A program made the translations under genes and the position numbers. A stretch of 64,000 bases of DNA from Paenibacillus woosongensis (lineage in GTDB: Bacteria > Bacillota > Bacilli > Paenibacillales > Paenibacillaceae): positions 4,860,501-4,924,500 of the forward strand of contig NZ_CP126084.1 of the NCBI RefSeq assembly GCF_030122845.1. The letters are read 5' to 3'. The notes under the pieces are model-generated. The model was not told where the DNA came from and searched no databases. It worked only from the letters and a program-made list of their open reading frames with translations. Of this stretch, positions 21,614 to 29,952 are shown in pieces. The first letter of the stretch is position 1. Every line of letters starts with the position of its first letter.

Positions 21614-23319
21614 GATTGCACCCCTTTTCGGAAAGTAAATTTCTGAAGAAGTCCCAGCAATCCCGCGCCCGCAAAAATCAGGAACACGATGAGGCTCGAT
21701 AAGGCCGTGGAATAAAGGGTGTTTCCGGCCTGTTCAAATCCGAAAATCGCTACTCCGATCGTCTGGGAACCCGAAGAGTAGAGCAGCGCCGAAACCGTTA
21801 ATTCGGTCAATGCCGTCAGAAAGACGAGCAGCGCTCCGCTAAGCAGCCCTGGCAGCAGCAGCGGCAGCAGGATTTTTCGCCAGCGCCGCCAGGCTCCGGC
21901 CCCTGAAATGCGCGCAGCTTCTTCCATGGAGGCGTCGACCTGCGCAAACGCGGTCACCCCTGCCCGAATTTGCAGAATGAGGAACCGGCAGACATAGGCG
22001 ATAAATAAAATCGTTGTTGTCCCGTAGATGCCCGGATTCCAGCCCGGGATTGGCTCCATCCATACAAGAATCATGGACAAGGCAAAGACAATGCCCGGCA
22101 GCGTATAAGGGACAGAGATCGCCAGCTCCGCCAGACGATTGATTTTCGAAGGTCTGCGCACCCGGAAATAGGCAAACAAGGTACCGATGATCAGGCAGAC
22201 GATCAGGGTTGTCATGGAGAGCATCAGGCTGTTCAGAATCGACTTCCAGGTGGACGGATTGTCCAGCAGAATGTAGCGGTAATTATCCAGGGTCAAATTG
22301 CCGACGCCTTTGCCTCCATAGGATTTTTTAAGCGAAAGGCTAATCATCGAAAACAACGGAATGATCGTGATGAACATAAGACCGCCCCACAACACCGGAT
22401 TGACCCAATAGCGGTGCTTGCCGAGCGAATAGCGCGGCTCCTCGTCGGGCCGCAGGGAATCCGCCTGCTTGCTTTTGCGGACGGACAGCCACTGCAGCAG
22501 CGTGCCTAGTACTGCGATCAAGCCGAGGATGACGGACAAGGAAGCCCCCCGCCCAAAAGCGGACGGCCCAAAGCCTATAATCTCCTCATAAATCAGCGTG
22601 CTTAATACGCTGATGTTGACCGGCGTCCCTAGAAAAGCGGGAATTCCGAAGTTATCCAGGGAGGCGAGGAAGACGAGCAGCCCGCCTGCCGTGACGCCAG
22701 GCAAAGCCAGAGGCATGGTGATCCGGACAAAGGTCTTCCATCTCCCGGCACCGCCCGTGCTCGCAGCCCATTCCAAATCCCGGGGGATTTTTCTCAGCAC
22801 GTTGACCGTAAATAAATACACAAGCGGAAAATGATGAATGCCCATGACAAATATAATGCCGCCCACGCTATACATGCTCCAAGGCTGGGCCCCCGGACTG
22901 AACCACTGCAGCAGAACAGCCATCCACCCCTGCGGGCTCATAAAAGACGACCAAGATAAAGTCAGAACATAGGAGGGCAGCACGAAGCAAAGAAGCATCA
23001 GGAGATGCAGCCATTTTTTATGCGATAAATCGGTGTAGGCCATCAGCCATGCCGCAGTCATCCCCAGGATGACGGACAGCAAGGTTGAACCGGTAACGAT
23101 CACAAAGGTATACCTCATCGTTCTCCAGAAACGTTCCTGCTGCAGCAGCTCCGCATAATAATTAAGGGAGAAGCCCTGCTCTCCCTGTATGCTAAGCAGC
23201 ACAAGCTTAACGATCGGCAAAACGAAGAAGAAGAATGTCGCGATGATTCCCGCAGCAGCGGCCATGTTTCGGCTCGATGAGGCAGCGCCGGGAGTATTGA
23301 TTTCCGTCATAAGCTGCAT
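21610..23319 (-). CDS. ABC transporter permease, two fused domains (FbpB-like)
   Basis: A 569-residue permease with two halves, each with about six membrane helices and an EAA-type cytoplasmic loop (EWAASTGGAGRWKTFVRITM in the first half, EEAARISGAGAWRRWRKI in the second). Fused permeases of this form occur in ferric iron (FbpB) and putative 2-aminoethylphosphonate importers. It is 11 bases after the binding-protein gene and overlaps the ATPase gene by 4. Confidence 0.92.
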   Translation of the reverse strand: MQLMTEINTPGAASSSRNMAAAAGIIATFFFFVLPIVKLVLLSIQGEQGFSLNYYAELLQQERFWRTMRYTFVIVTGSTLLSVILGMTAAWLMAYTDLSHKKWLHLLMLLCFVLPSYVLTLSWSSFMSPQGWMAVLLQWFSPGAQPWSMYSVGGIIFVMGIHHFPLVYLFTVNVLRKIPRDLEWAASTGGAGRWKTFVRITMPLALPGVTAGGLLVFLASLDNFGIPAFLGTPVNISVLSTLIYEEIIGFGPSAFGRGASLSVILGLIAVLGTLLQWLSVRKSKQADSLRPDEEPRYSLGKHRYWVNPVLWGGLMFITIIPLFSMISLSLKKSYGGKGVGNLTLDNYRYILLDNPSTWKSILNSLMLSMTTLIVCLIIGTLFAYFRVRRPSKINRLAELAISVPYTLPGIVFALSMILVWMEPIPGWNPGIYGTTTILFIAYVCRFLILQIRAGVTAFAQVDASMEEAARISGAGAWRRWRKILLPLLLPGLLSGALLVFLTALTELTVSALLYSSGSQTIGVAIFGFEQAGNTLYSTALSSLIVFLIFAGAGLLGLLQKFTFRKGVQS

Positions 23320-23330
23320 GCCACCTTTTA

Positions 23331-24431
23331 TTAGTTACCGAATAGTTCCGTAAATTTCTTCTTATCGGCTTCGCGCTCCTGGGTCAGCGTGTTCAGATCA
23401 CCGGAAAGAATCTTAATATCCGCGATTCCCTTCAAGCCCTCCGGCGGTGCGACACCTTTGCGAATCGGTGTATATCCAATCTCTACAGACAGCTTCTGAC
23501 CTTCCTCAGACAGGACGAAGTCAACAAAGGCTTGCGCGGCTTCCTGATTATCCGTACCCTTCATAATTGCAATCGGCTCCGTAATGATCGGTACCCCTTC
23601 GGACGGATAGCTCAAATCGATCGGGGAGCCCTTCGCTTTCTCGCGGACGACCATATAGTCAACGACCATGCCGTAAGATTTCTCCCCGCTGGCAACCGCT
23701 TTTAATACGGCTCCATTCCCTTTAATCACCGAGATGTTGTTGTCTTTCAGCACCTGGAGGTAATCCCAGCCAAAGCCTTCCGTCCGTGAAAATACACCGA
23801 TGTTATAGGCAGCGGCACCGGAATAGAGCGGGCTCGGCATAATCGCGGCATCCTTGCTGTCCGCGGAGGCAAGCGCCTGCCAGGATGTCGGCAGAGTAGA
23901 CACCTTATCGGTATTGGCTGCTAGAATTGTGGCGATGACTTTCGTTCCGGTATACATACCGTCTGGGTCTACGAGCTCATCAGCGATATGCTCCGCCTCT
24001 GGCGACTTGTAGGACAACAGCAAATCTTCCTGCTTCAATCCTTCAAAGGTAACGGCATCCGCTAGCAGCAATACGTCGGCCTGCACGCTGCCCGCCTGCT
24101 TCTCCGCCTGAATTTTGGCAGTAACCTCCTCCGTTCCCGAACGGAAGGTCTCCACTTTGACGTCCGGATATTTATTGTTGAACGCTTGAACCAGCTGCGC
24201 GGCATCCTCTTCCGGCTGGGATGTATAGAATGTGAGCTGTCCCGCGATCGCAGCAGGCGCTGCTCCTCCAGACTGGGACTGCTCTGATCCTGCTGCAGGG
24301 GTGCCTGCGTTCCCGTTAGCAGCCGGCTTGGCCAGCGAACCACAGGCGCTGAATATCATCATCGCTGCCGCCATGACGGCGATGACCGAAGTCTTTTTAA
24401 ATGTAAACACTCTCTCTTGGTTTATGTACAT
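23331..24431 (-). CDS. ABC transporter substrate-binding lipoprotein (Fbp/AEP class)
   Basis: A 366-residue extracellular binding protein. The signal sequence ends in a lipobox (FSACGS), so Cys would be lipidated. A Gly/Ala/Gln-rich linker follows, then a class-6-like solute-binding fold with LTFYTSQPEEDAAQLVQAF and ADVLLLADAVTFEGL. It resembles ferric or 2-aminoethylphosphonate binding proteins; the ligand is undecided. GGGGAG lies upstream of the ATG. No Fur-like box was seen in front of this operon, which argues mildly against iron. Confidence 0.9.
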   Translation of the reverse strand: MYINQERVFTFKKTSVIAVMAAAMMIFSACGSLAKPAANGNAGTPAAGSEQSQSGGAAPAAIAGQLTFYTSQPEEDAAQLVQAFNNKYPDVKVETFRSGTEEVTAKIQAEKQAGSVQADVLLLADAVTFEGLKQEDLLLSYKSPEAEHIADELVDPDGMYTGTKVIATILAANTDKVSTLPTSWQALASADSKDAAIMPSPLYSGAAAYNIGVFSRTEGFGWDYLQVLKDNNISVIKGNGAVLKAVASGEKSYGMVVDYMVVREKAKGSPIDLSYPSEGVPIITEPIAIMKGTDNQEAAQAFVDFVLSEEGQKLSVEIGYTPIRKGVAPPEGLKGIADIKILSGDLNTLTQEREADKKKFTELFGN

Positions 24432-24451
24432 CGTAGGTTTCTCCCCTTATC

Positions 24452-25480
24452 CTAAAGTAGAAAATTGTGAATGACTCTCGCTACTCCGTCTTCCTCGTTG
24501 CTGCTTGTGACTGCCTTGGCCAGCCGCTTGATATGCGGCTCCGCATTCCCCATGGCTACGCCGAGTCCGGCCCAGGCCAGCATGTCGGCATCATTGTCGT
24601 AATCGCCAACTGCTGCTACCTCTAAGGGGGCGATATGAAGCTCGCGGCAAAGCGACTCTAGTGCCGAGCGCTTGCTTACTCCGTAAGCATTCACATCGAA
24701 GCGATGCCGGCCGGTCCGGGTTAACGTAAATGCCGGCTTGGCCTGCGGTTTCGCCAACAGAGCCGCTCGCTGCGCCTCCTCTGGCTGCGGCAATTCCTGC
24801 GATGGTTTTGCTGTATAAGGTGACGCCAGCGGTTTCGAGTTAACCTCAGACCCACCCCCCAACTGCCCCATCCATTCCCGGATCAGTTCCGGTGACGGGC
24901 CGATAATCGTCGCTTTATAAATCGGCGGGGCCGGTAAGAAAGAACCGGACACGAATCGCTGCAAATCACCGACCGCCACCACTTCGATCATGCCCAGCTG
25001 CTCTGCGTAATTTTGTTCATTCAGCTCCTTGCCCGGGGAAACAACGACGTTCGCCAGCGGCCAGCGGGCATTCGTCTCGTTAAGCTCGCGAACATAGAGC
25101 TTGTTATAGCCGTACAGCTGAATGTAAGCGCCATGCTCGTCCGCAAACCGGAGCAGCTCCCGGACATGCTCTGGCGGCAGCGGAGCCCCTGATTTCAGTT
25201 CACCGGTCGCTTCATCCAAGATCACGGCCCCATTCAGCGCGATTAAAGGCGCGTTCATTTCCGCCGCCCTGGCATGCAGCCAGACCGAAGCCGGAAAGCG
25301 GCCGGAGGCGATGGTAACTCGTCCTCCTCTTCGCATATATACTCTGATCGCCTCATGGACGTCTGGCGTTATAATCTTGTCAGAATTAAGCAGCGTGCCG
25401 TCCATATCCAGCGCCAGCAGCTGATACACTCCCTGCACCCGGGCTATTCCCGGGTCTTGCCTGCTCGATGTCATCTGCAA
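24452..25480 (-). CDS. Cof-type HAD-superfamily phosphatase (2)
   Basis: A second Cof-like HAD phosphatase, 342 residues. It has the nucleophile motif LALDMDGTLLNSDK, VTIASGRFP, and GDYDNDADMLAWAGLGVAMGNA. A Pro/Ala/Gln-rich insertion of about 45 residues (about 210-255) lies in the cap-to-core region. The start is a TTG at 25480, 8 bases after AGGAGG. An ATG two codons later is also possible. It is 20 bases upstream of the binding-protein gene, so the importer is flanked by two HAD phosphatases. Confidence 0.88.
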   Translation of the reverse strand: MQMTSSRQDPGIARVQGVYQLLALDMDGTLLNSDKIITPDVHEAIRVYMRRGGRVTIASGRFPASVWLHARAAEMNAPLIALNGAVILDEATGELKSGAPLPPEHVRELLRFADEHGAYIQLYGYNKLYVRELNETNARWPLANVVVSPGKELNEQNYAEQLGMIEVVAVGDLQRFVSGSFLPAPPIYKATIIGPSPELIREWMGQLGGGSEVNSKPLASPYTAKPSQELPQPEEAQRAALLAKPQAKPAFTLTRTGRHRFDVNAYGVSKRSALESLCRELHIAPLEVAAVGDYDNDADMLAWAGLGVAMGNAEPHIKRLAKAVTSSNEEDGVARVIHNFLL

Positions 25481-25554
25481 TGTTTGTTCCTCCTCCCTTG
25501 TTTGATGATTTGGCTTGTGTGCCGGGCTATTGTACCGTTGTTGTTGTATTGCCC

Positions 25555-26298
25555 CTAAATGCTATATAGGACCGAGGTGTCCGGAAGCTCAACAGGTCCG
25601 CTGAAGATCTCGCTGGCCGATTGGCGCATGTACTCCAAGTCGCCGTCCCCCGGCAAATGGACCAGCACGAGCCGCTTGACGTTCGCCTGGTCGGCGATCA
25701 TTCCCGCCTGGCTTGCGTTCATATGGCCTGCCCCGGTCGTATGTACGCTTCCTTCACAAATCGTTGCCTCGCAGAGAAAAATATCCGCTCCCCTCGCGAG
25801 CTCCACCAGGGCATCGCAGTAGGACGTGTCGCCGGAGTAAACCAGCACCTTGTCCCGATAAGTCACCTTTACCGCATAGCATGGAACGGTATGAGACACG
25901 GATACAAACTCGATATCCGCCCCGGCAAGCCGGATTACACGGTTCGGATCGATCCGCCGAATCTCTGTATGGTCTCCATGCAGCGTATTTAAAATATTGG
26001 CAGGCTCGTCCGGTGCGAACAGAAGCAGCTTCTGCTTCATTCTGCCGTTGCGGATCGCGTTTACCGCCGCATACTGCAGAATGCCGATATCCGCCATATG
26101 ATCGTAATGAAGGTGGGATAAAATAACCCCGTCCAGCCTGTCTACGCTCGTATGCTGCGCCAGGCGGCTCATTACCCCGCTTCCGCAGTCCAGCAGAATC
26201 TGGCCTTCTCCCGTGTCGATCAAATACCCTGCCGTTGCCCCGCCAGCCGAAGGATAACCTCCCCAGTAGCCTAAAATTTTGATATCCATTGCATCCAC
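25555..26298 (-). CDS. metallo-beta-lactamase-fold hydrolase (PhnP/YhfI/RNase Z-like)
   Basis: A 247-residue MBL-fold protein with the two-metal motif SHLHYDHMAD, a later SVSHTVPCYAVK, YSGDTSYCDALVELARGAD and GAGHMNASQAG. The architecture is that of phosphodiesterases such as PhnP or RNase Z-like enzymes. The ATG follows GAGGTGAGTGG. It is the first gene of the minus-strand cluster and is divergent from the SorC-type regulator. The 74-base gap to the next HAD gene holds no obvious terminator. Confidence 0.85.
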   Translation of the reverse strand: MDAMDIKILGYWGGYPSAGGATAGYLIDTGEGQILLDCGSGVMSRLAQHTSVDRLDGVILSHLHYDHMADIGILQYAAVNAIRNGRMKQKLLLFAPDEPANILNTLHGDHTEIRRIDPNRVIRLAGADIEFVSVSHTVPCYAVKVTYRDKVLVYSGDTSYCDALVELARGADIFLCEATICEGSVHTTGAGHMNASQAGMIADQANVKRLVLVHLPGDGDLEYMRQSASEIFSGPVELPDTSVLYSI

Positions 26299-26355
26299 TC
26301 ACCTCAAGCTCTTCTTATGCAGAAATCACCTATGCGTGTTATTTTTGTTTCAACT

Positions 26356-26388
26356 TTTACATTTGTTCCAACACAATACAATTGTAAA
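26356..26388. promoter_or_regulatory. inverted repeat between MBL gene and SorC-type regulator
   Basis: Ten-base arms TTTACATTTG and CAATTGTAAA (9 of 10 complementary) are separated by 13 bases in the 244-base divergent intergenic region. This is a plausible operator for the adjacent SorC-type regulator, since members bind such dyads as tetramers. No binding data are known to me. Confidence 0.45.
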
Positions 26389-26542
26389 TCGGCATTGTTT
26401 TTGTTACGTTAAAACTACATCATCCGAATGTTAAATTTGACGCAGCCGATTCCGCCCCGCCTTTTTGCGCTAAATAATCGTGTATACTATGTGGTGTCCT
26501 GTATTTGAGAAAGATTTTTCAAAGATAAAGGTGGCTTTGCAC

Positions 26543-27481
26543 GTGAACGACAACATCAAATTGATGACGAAAATTTGTAAACTCTACTATTATGAATCCT
26601 GGACCCAGGAGAAAATCGCCGAGAAATTCGGCATATCACGCCCGATCATCTCCAAGATGATTCAGAAGGCACGGGAGATCGGCGTCGTGGAAATCATCGT
26701 GCATGATGACCCTCAGCAAACGACCGAGCTGGAAAAGGAGCTGGAAATGGCTTACCAGCTGCAGCAAGTGCTCGTTGTACCTACGAGGGATTTGAACAAG
26801 GAGCTCGTTACCAGTGCGGTAGGCAAAGCCGCTGCCCAATTCGTGCAGAAGCTGATCAAGAACGGGGACCGGATCGGGGTGTCATGGGGAAATTCGTTAT
26901 ACCATATGGTCAGAGAGTTCCCGCTCGATAAGAAGGACGACGTCAAAATCATTCCGCTAATCGGGGGAACAGGCAACGAACGGACCGAGGTACATTCGAA
27001 CCAAATCGCCTACGAGTTGTCCAAGAGGCTTGGCGGAAAATGCGAATCGCTGTACGCACCATCGATTGTCGAGACAGAAGAACTGCACGAACAGATCGTC
27101 AGGCTGCCGAATATAGCGTCCGTCCTTCAAGAGGGAGCACAAATCGACTTGGCAATCGTGGGGATCGGCAACCCCTACTCCATGTCCACCATGGAACGGT
27201 ACGGCTATTTAAATGAAGCGGTGCTAAGCGAGTTGAAAGGCCTGGATACCGTAGCCGACATCAACTCAAGATTCATTAACCGAAGCGGGGAAATTGTCGA
27301 TCATCCGATCAACAACAGGGTCATCGGCATCGGACTGGAGCAATTGAAGCGGGTCGATAACGTGGTAGGCCTAGCCTTCGGACTGCACAAGATCGAAAGC
27401 ATCAAAGCCGCTTTAACGGGCGGCTATATCAAGATGCTTGTCACCGATGAGGCCACTGCCTACAAAATCATAGGAGATTAA
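26543..27481 (+). CDS. SorC/DeoR-type sugar-binding transcriptional regulator
   Basis: A 312-residue regulator. The N-terminal helix-turn-helix (WTQEKIAEKFGISRPIISKM) is followed by a sugar-isomerase-like effector domain with DRIGVSWGNSLYHMV and the closing LVTDEATAYKII. Members sense phosphorylated sugars or related compounds. The GTG at 26543 is chosen because GGTGG lies 8 bases upstream; an in-frame ATG 63 bases earlier lacks a site. It is divergent from the MBL/HAD/ABC cluster and is its likely regulator. Confidence 0.88.
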   Translation: MNDNIKLMTKICKLYYYESWTQEKIAEKFGISRPIISKMIQKAREIGVVEIIVHDDPQQTTELEKELEMAYQLQQVLVVPTRDLNKELVTSAVGKAAAQFVQKLIKNGDRIGVSWGNSLYHMVREFPLDKKDDVKIIPLIGGTGNERTEVHSNQIAYELSKRLGGKCESLYAPSIVETEELHEQIVRLPNIASVLQEGAQIDLAIVGIGNPYSMSTMERYGYLNEAVLSELKGLDTVADINSRFINRSGEIVDHPINNRVIGIGLEQLKRVDNVVGLAFGLHKIESIKAALTGGYIKMLVTDEATAYKIIGD

Positions 27482-27517
27482 GCGCATCTACTTCACACAT
27501 TTTGGTTGAGACATATG

Positions 27518-27552
27518 AGGCATTTGAGCATTTGAGCATTTGAGGCATTTGA
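27518..27552. repeat. short tandem repeat GCATTTGA
   Basis: Four near-direct copies of GCATTTGA, with or without an extra G, follow each other just after the regulator gene. They form the start of a 419-base gap (27482-27900) without any gene. Confidence 0.6.
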
Positions 27553-27576
27553 TATGGCCATTTGGTTGGATCTGTC

Positions 27577-27762
27577 GCTAACGGACATGAGATCCGCTAT
27601 TACTCGATTTCGGGCGAATTCTATTGGCTAACGGACTCTGGTTCCGCTATTGGGTGCAAAACATCGTGTTTTCCCTAGAAACTTGTACAATAAGGGCTGC
27701 TGGGTCCGTTAGCTTTAGTTTTTTCGAGCTTTTGGCAAAATAGCGAATCTAGAGTCCGTTAG
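27577..27762. repeat. intergenic repeat cluster 1 (CTAACGGAC...CGCTATT modules)
   Basis: Four modules with the shape CTAACGGAC-(5-8 bases)-TTCGCTATT or TCCGCTATT are seen. Two are direct (27577-27602 and 27627-27652). Two are inverted (27701-27717 partial, and 27737-27762). Each has a small dyad (CGGA...TCCG). The first shares 22 identical bases with a module in a second cluster near 39.98 kb. No ORF or terminal repeats of a transposon are present. Confidence 0.7.
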
Positions 27763-27841
27763 AATCCGGTTTACATGACTAAGGCTCTGATATGACGGCA
27801 CTTTACACGAATCAACACACAGCCACACCGTGCCAAACAGC

Positions 27842-27873
27842 GCAAAAAAAGCTTGCCGATCCCGGCAAGCTTT
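27842..27873 (-). terminator. Rho-independent terminator of ychF
   Basis: AAAGCTTGCCGG/GGCAAGCTTT stem around a short loop, followed on the minus strand by TTTTTTT. It lies about 30 bases after the ychF stop. It may also act weakly on the plus strand. Confidence 0.85.
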
Positions 27874-27900
27874 CTCTTTATATTATTCAGTTACCCGCAT

Positions 27901-29001
27901 CTACACATTGAAACGGAAGTGCATAATGTCTCCGTCCTGTACGACGTACTCCTTGCCTTCCAGGCGCAGCTGTCCGCGCTCTTTGACCGCGCTCATCGAG
28001 CCGGCAGCCACCAGATCATCATAGGAGACAACCTCGGCGCGAATGAACCCGCGCTCGAAGTCCGTGTGAATAACTCCAGCCGCACCCGGCGCTTTCGTTC
28101 CTTTGCGGATCGTCCAGGCACGCACCTCCTGAACCCCTGCCGTAAAGTAAGTGTACAATCCGAGCAGGCGGTAAGCGGCTTGAATCAGGCGATCCAGTCC
28201 GGACGCCTCCAGGCCCAGCTCCTCCAGGAACATCGCTTTGTCCTCGCCCTCCAGCTCGGCGATTTCCGCTTCGACCTTGGCGCTGATCGGCACAACTTCA
28301 GCGTTCTCCGCTGCGGCGAATTCCTTCACCTGCTGCACGAACGGGTTGTTGTCCGCATCCGTTACTCCATCCTCGCTCACGTTTGCCGCATACAGCACCG
28401 GCTTCAGCGTCAGCAGATGCAGGTCGCGGACGATCAGCTTCTCGTCATCGGACAGCTCCACGCTGCGGGCAGGCATGTCGTTGTACAGCGCTTCTTTCAC
28501 GCGCTCCAGCACTTCGACTTCCTGTGCGTACTGCTTGTTGCCGCCTTTCATGTTCTTGCGGGAACGTTCGATCCGCTTCTCCACGCTATCCAGGTCGGCC
28601 AGAATGAGCTCGAGGTTAATCGTCTGAATGTCGCTGATCGGATTGATTTTTCCGTCCACGTGGGTAATATTCTCGTCCTCAAAGCAGCGCACAACATGCA
28701 CGATCGCATCAACCTCGCGGATGTGGGCCAAGAACTTGTTGCCGAGTCCCTCGCCTTTGCTCGCGCCGCGCACCAGACCTGCGATATCGACGAATTCAAA
28801 AGCAGTCGGCACCGTACGGTTCGGCACGACCAGCTCGGTTAATTTATCTAGACGCTCGTCCGGTACTTCGACCACTCCGACGTTAGGATCAATCGTACAG
28901 AACGGATAGTTCGCGGATTCTGCGCCTGCTTGCGTTATTGCATTAAACAGCGTAGATTTTCCGACGTTCGGCAAACCTACGATCCCTGCTTTTAAAGCCA
29001 T
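27901..29001 (-). CDS. ychF: ribosome-binding ATPase/GTPase YchF
   Basis: An Obg-family P-loop protein, 366 residues. It has G1 GLPNVGKST at 9-17, G3 [19 protein letters not shown], the atypical NVSE in place of NKxD (typical of YchF, which prefers ATP), and a C-terminal TGS domain ending [15 protein letters not shown]. The ATG follows GAGGAG. It is monocistronic, with a terminator downstream. Confidence 0.97.
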   Translation of the reverse strand: MALKAGIVGLPNVGKSTLFNAITQAGAESANYPFCTIDPNVGVVEVPDERLDKLTELVVPNRTVPTAFEFVDIAGLVRGASKGEGLGNKFLAHIREVDAIVHVVRCFEDENITHVDGKINPISDIQTINLELILADLDSVEKRIERSRKNMKGGNKQYAQEVEVLERVKEALYNDMPARSVELSDDEKLIVRDLHLLTLKPVLYAANVSEDGVTDADNNPFVQQVKEFAAAENAEVVPISAKVEAEIAELEGEDKAMFLEELGLEASGLDRLIQAAYRLLGLYTYFTAGVQEVRAWTIRKGTKAPGAAGVIHTDFERGFIRAEVVSYDDLVAAGSMSAVKERGQLRLEGKEYVVQDGDIMHFRFNV

Positions 29002-29124
29002 ATGAATGACAACTCCTCATTATAGTAATTGCTCAGCTACTTGTCTTCTTCAATCATAGTACATATACCCCGGCCATATTTCAAGGACAACCGTATGGAA
29101 TATCCTGCTTTGCACAACGTTGCC

Positions 29125-29952
29125 TTAGAACGGATACCAGAAACCGGGGAACACCTGCAGCTTCAAAAATATCGCCAGCCCGAGCAGCAGCGCGCACAGC
29201 ACAACCGCCAGTTTATCTGTGAACGACATGACCGTGCCCATATACCAGGTACGGCTGCGCCCCGTGCCGAACCCTCGCAGATCCATCGCATCCGAGACAG
29301 ATTCAATATGCTGGAGCGACGATTGCAGCAGCGGAACGACGACCAGCGAGAGGTTTTTCAGCCGTCTCCGCAAATTCCCGTCCTCCCGCGAAATGCCCAG
29401 CCCGCGCATTTGCATCGCATTCAGGATCGTCCGGAACTCCTGCGTCAAATCAGGAATATAGCGAAAAGCAATGCTCACCGCATACGCCATTTTGTACGGT
29501 ACGCCCAGCTTGTTGAGACTTGCGGCAAACCGGCTCGGATGCGTCGTAAATATGAAGAGCAGCGTAATCGGCAGTAAAGTCATATATTTCAGCGATAAAG
29601 TCAGCACATAGAACAGCGTTTCCTGGTTAATCGTGTTATAGCCGATAGGGATTCGCGGCGTATGACTGCCCGTCAGCGTTGTTCCGAAACGGGGCGTAAG
29701 CAGCAGAATAAAGGCACTGTTCAGCACCGTAAACACCGTCAATATCCAGAAAAGGAACGACATTCGCTTCAGCGGAATACCCGTCGTCAGCAGCATGGCT
29801 ATGCCTGCCGTCAGCATGACGGCAAATATGCGCAGATCCAGAAACAGAAACGTAACGACCGTCCAGCTCAGCAGCAGAATCAGCTTCACCGCTCCATCCA
29901 TCCGGTGAAACAACGAATCCCCTTCAATATACAAGCTGCCTGTTCTACTCAT
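29125..29952 (-). CDS. ecfT: ECF transporter T component
   Basis: A 275-residue membrane protein with about five to six helices. The two Arg-Gly motifs that couple to the ATPases are seen as AMQMRGLG and AMDLRGFGTG. It carries energy-coupling function for vitamin or metal importers. Its start overlaps the fused ATPase gene by 8 bases, so the two are translated together. It is the last gene of the S-A-T operon. Confidence 0.92.
   Translation of the reverse strand: MSRTGSLYIEGDSLFHRMDGAVKLILLLSWTVVTFLFLDLRIFAVMLTAGIAMLLTTGIPLKRMSFLFWILTVFTVLNSAFILLLTPRFGTTLTGSHTPRIPIGYNTINQETLFYVLTLSLKYMTLLPITLLFIFTTHPSRFAASLNKLGVPYKMAYAVSIAFRYIPDLTQEFRTILNAMQMRGLGISREDGNLRRRLKNLSLVVVPLLQSSLQHIESVSDAMDLRGFGTGRSRTWYMGTVMSFTDKLAVVLCALLLGLAIFLKLQVFPGFWYPF

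Noticed and set aside
27577..27762. CRISPR array
   Set aside because: The modules are irregular in spacing and orientation, there are no equal-length spacers, and no cas genes are present.
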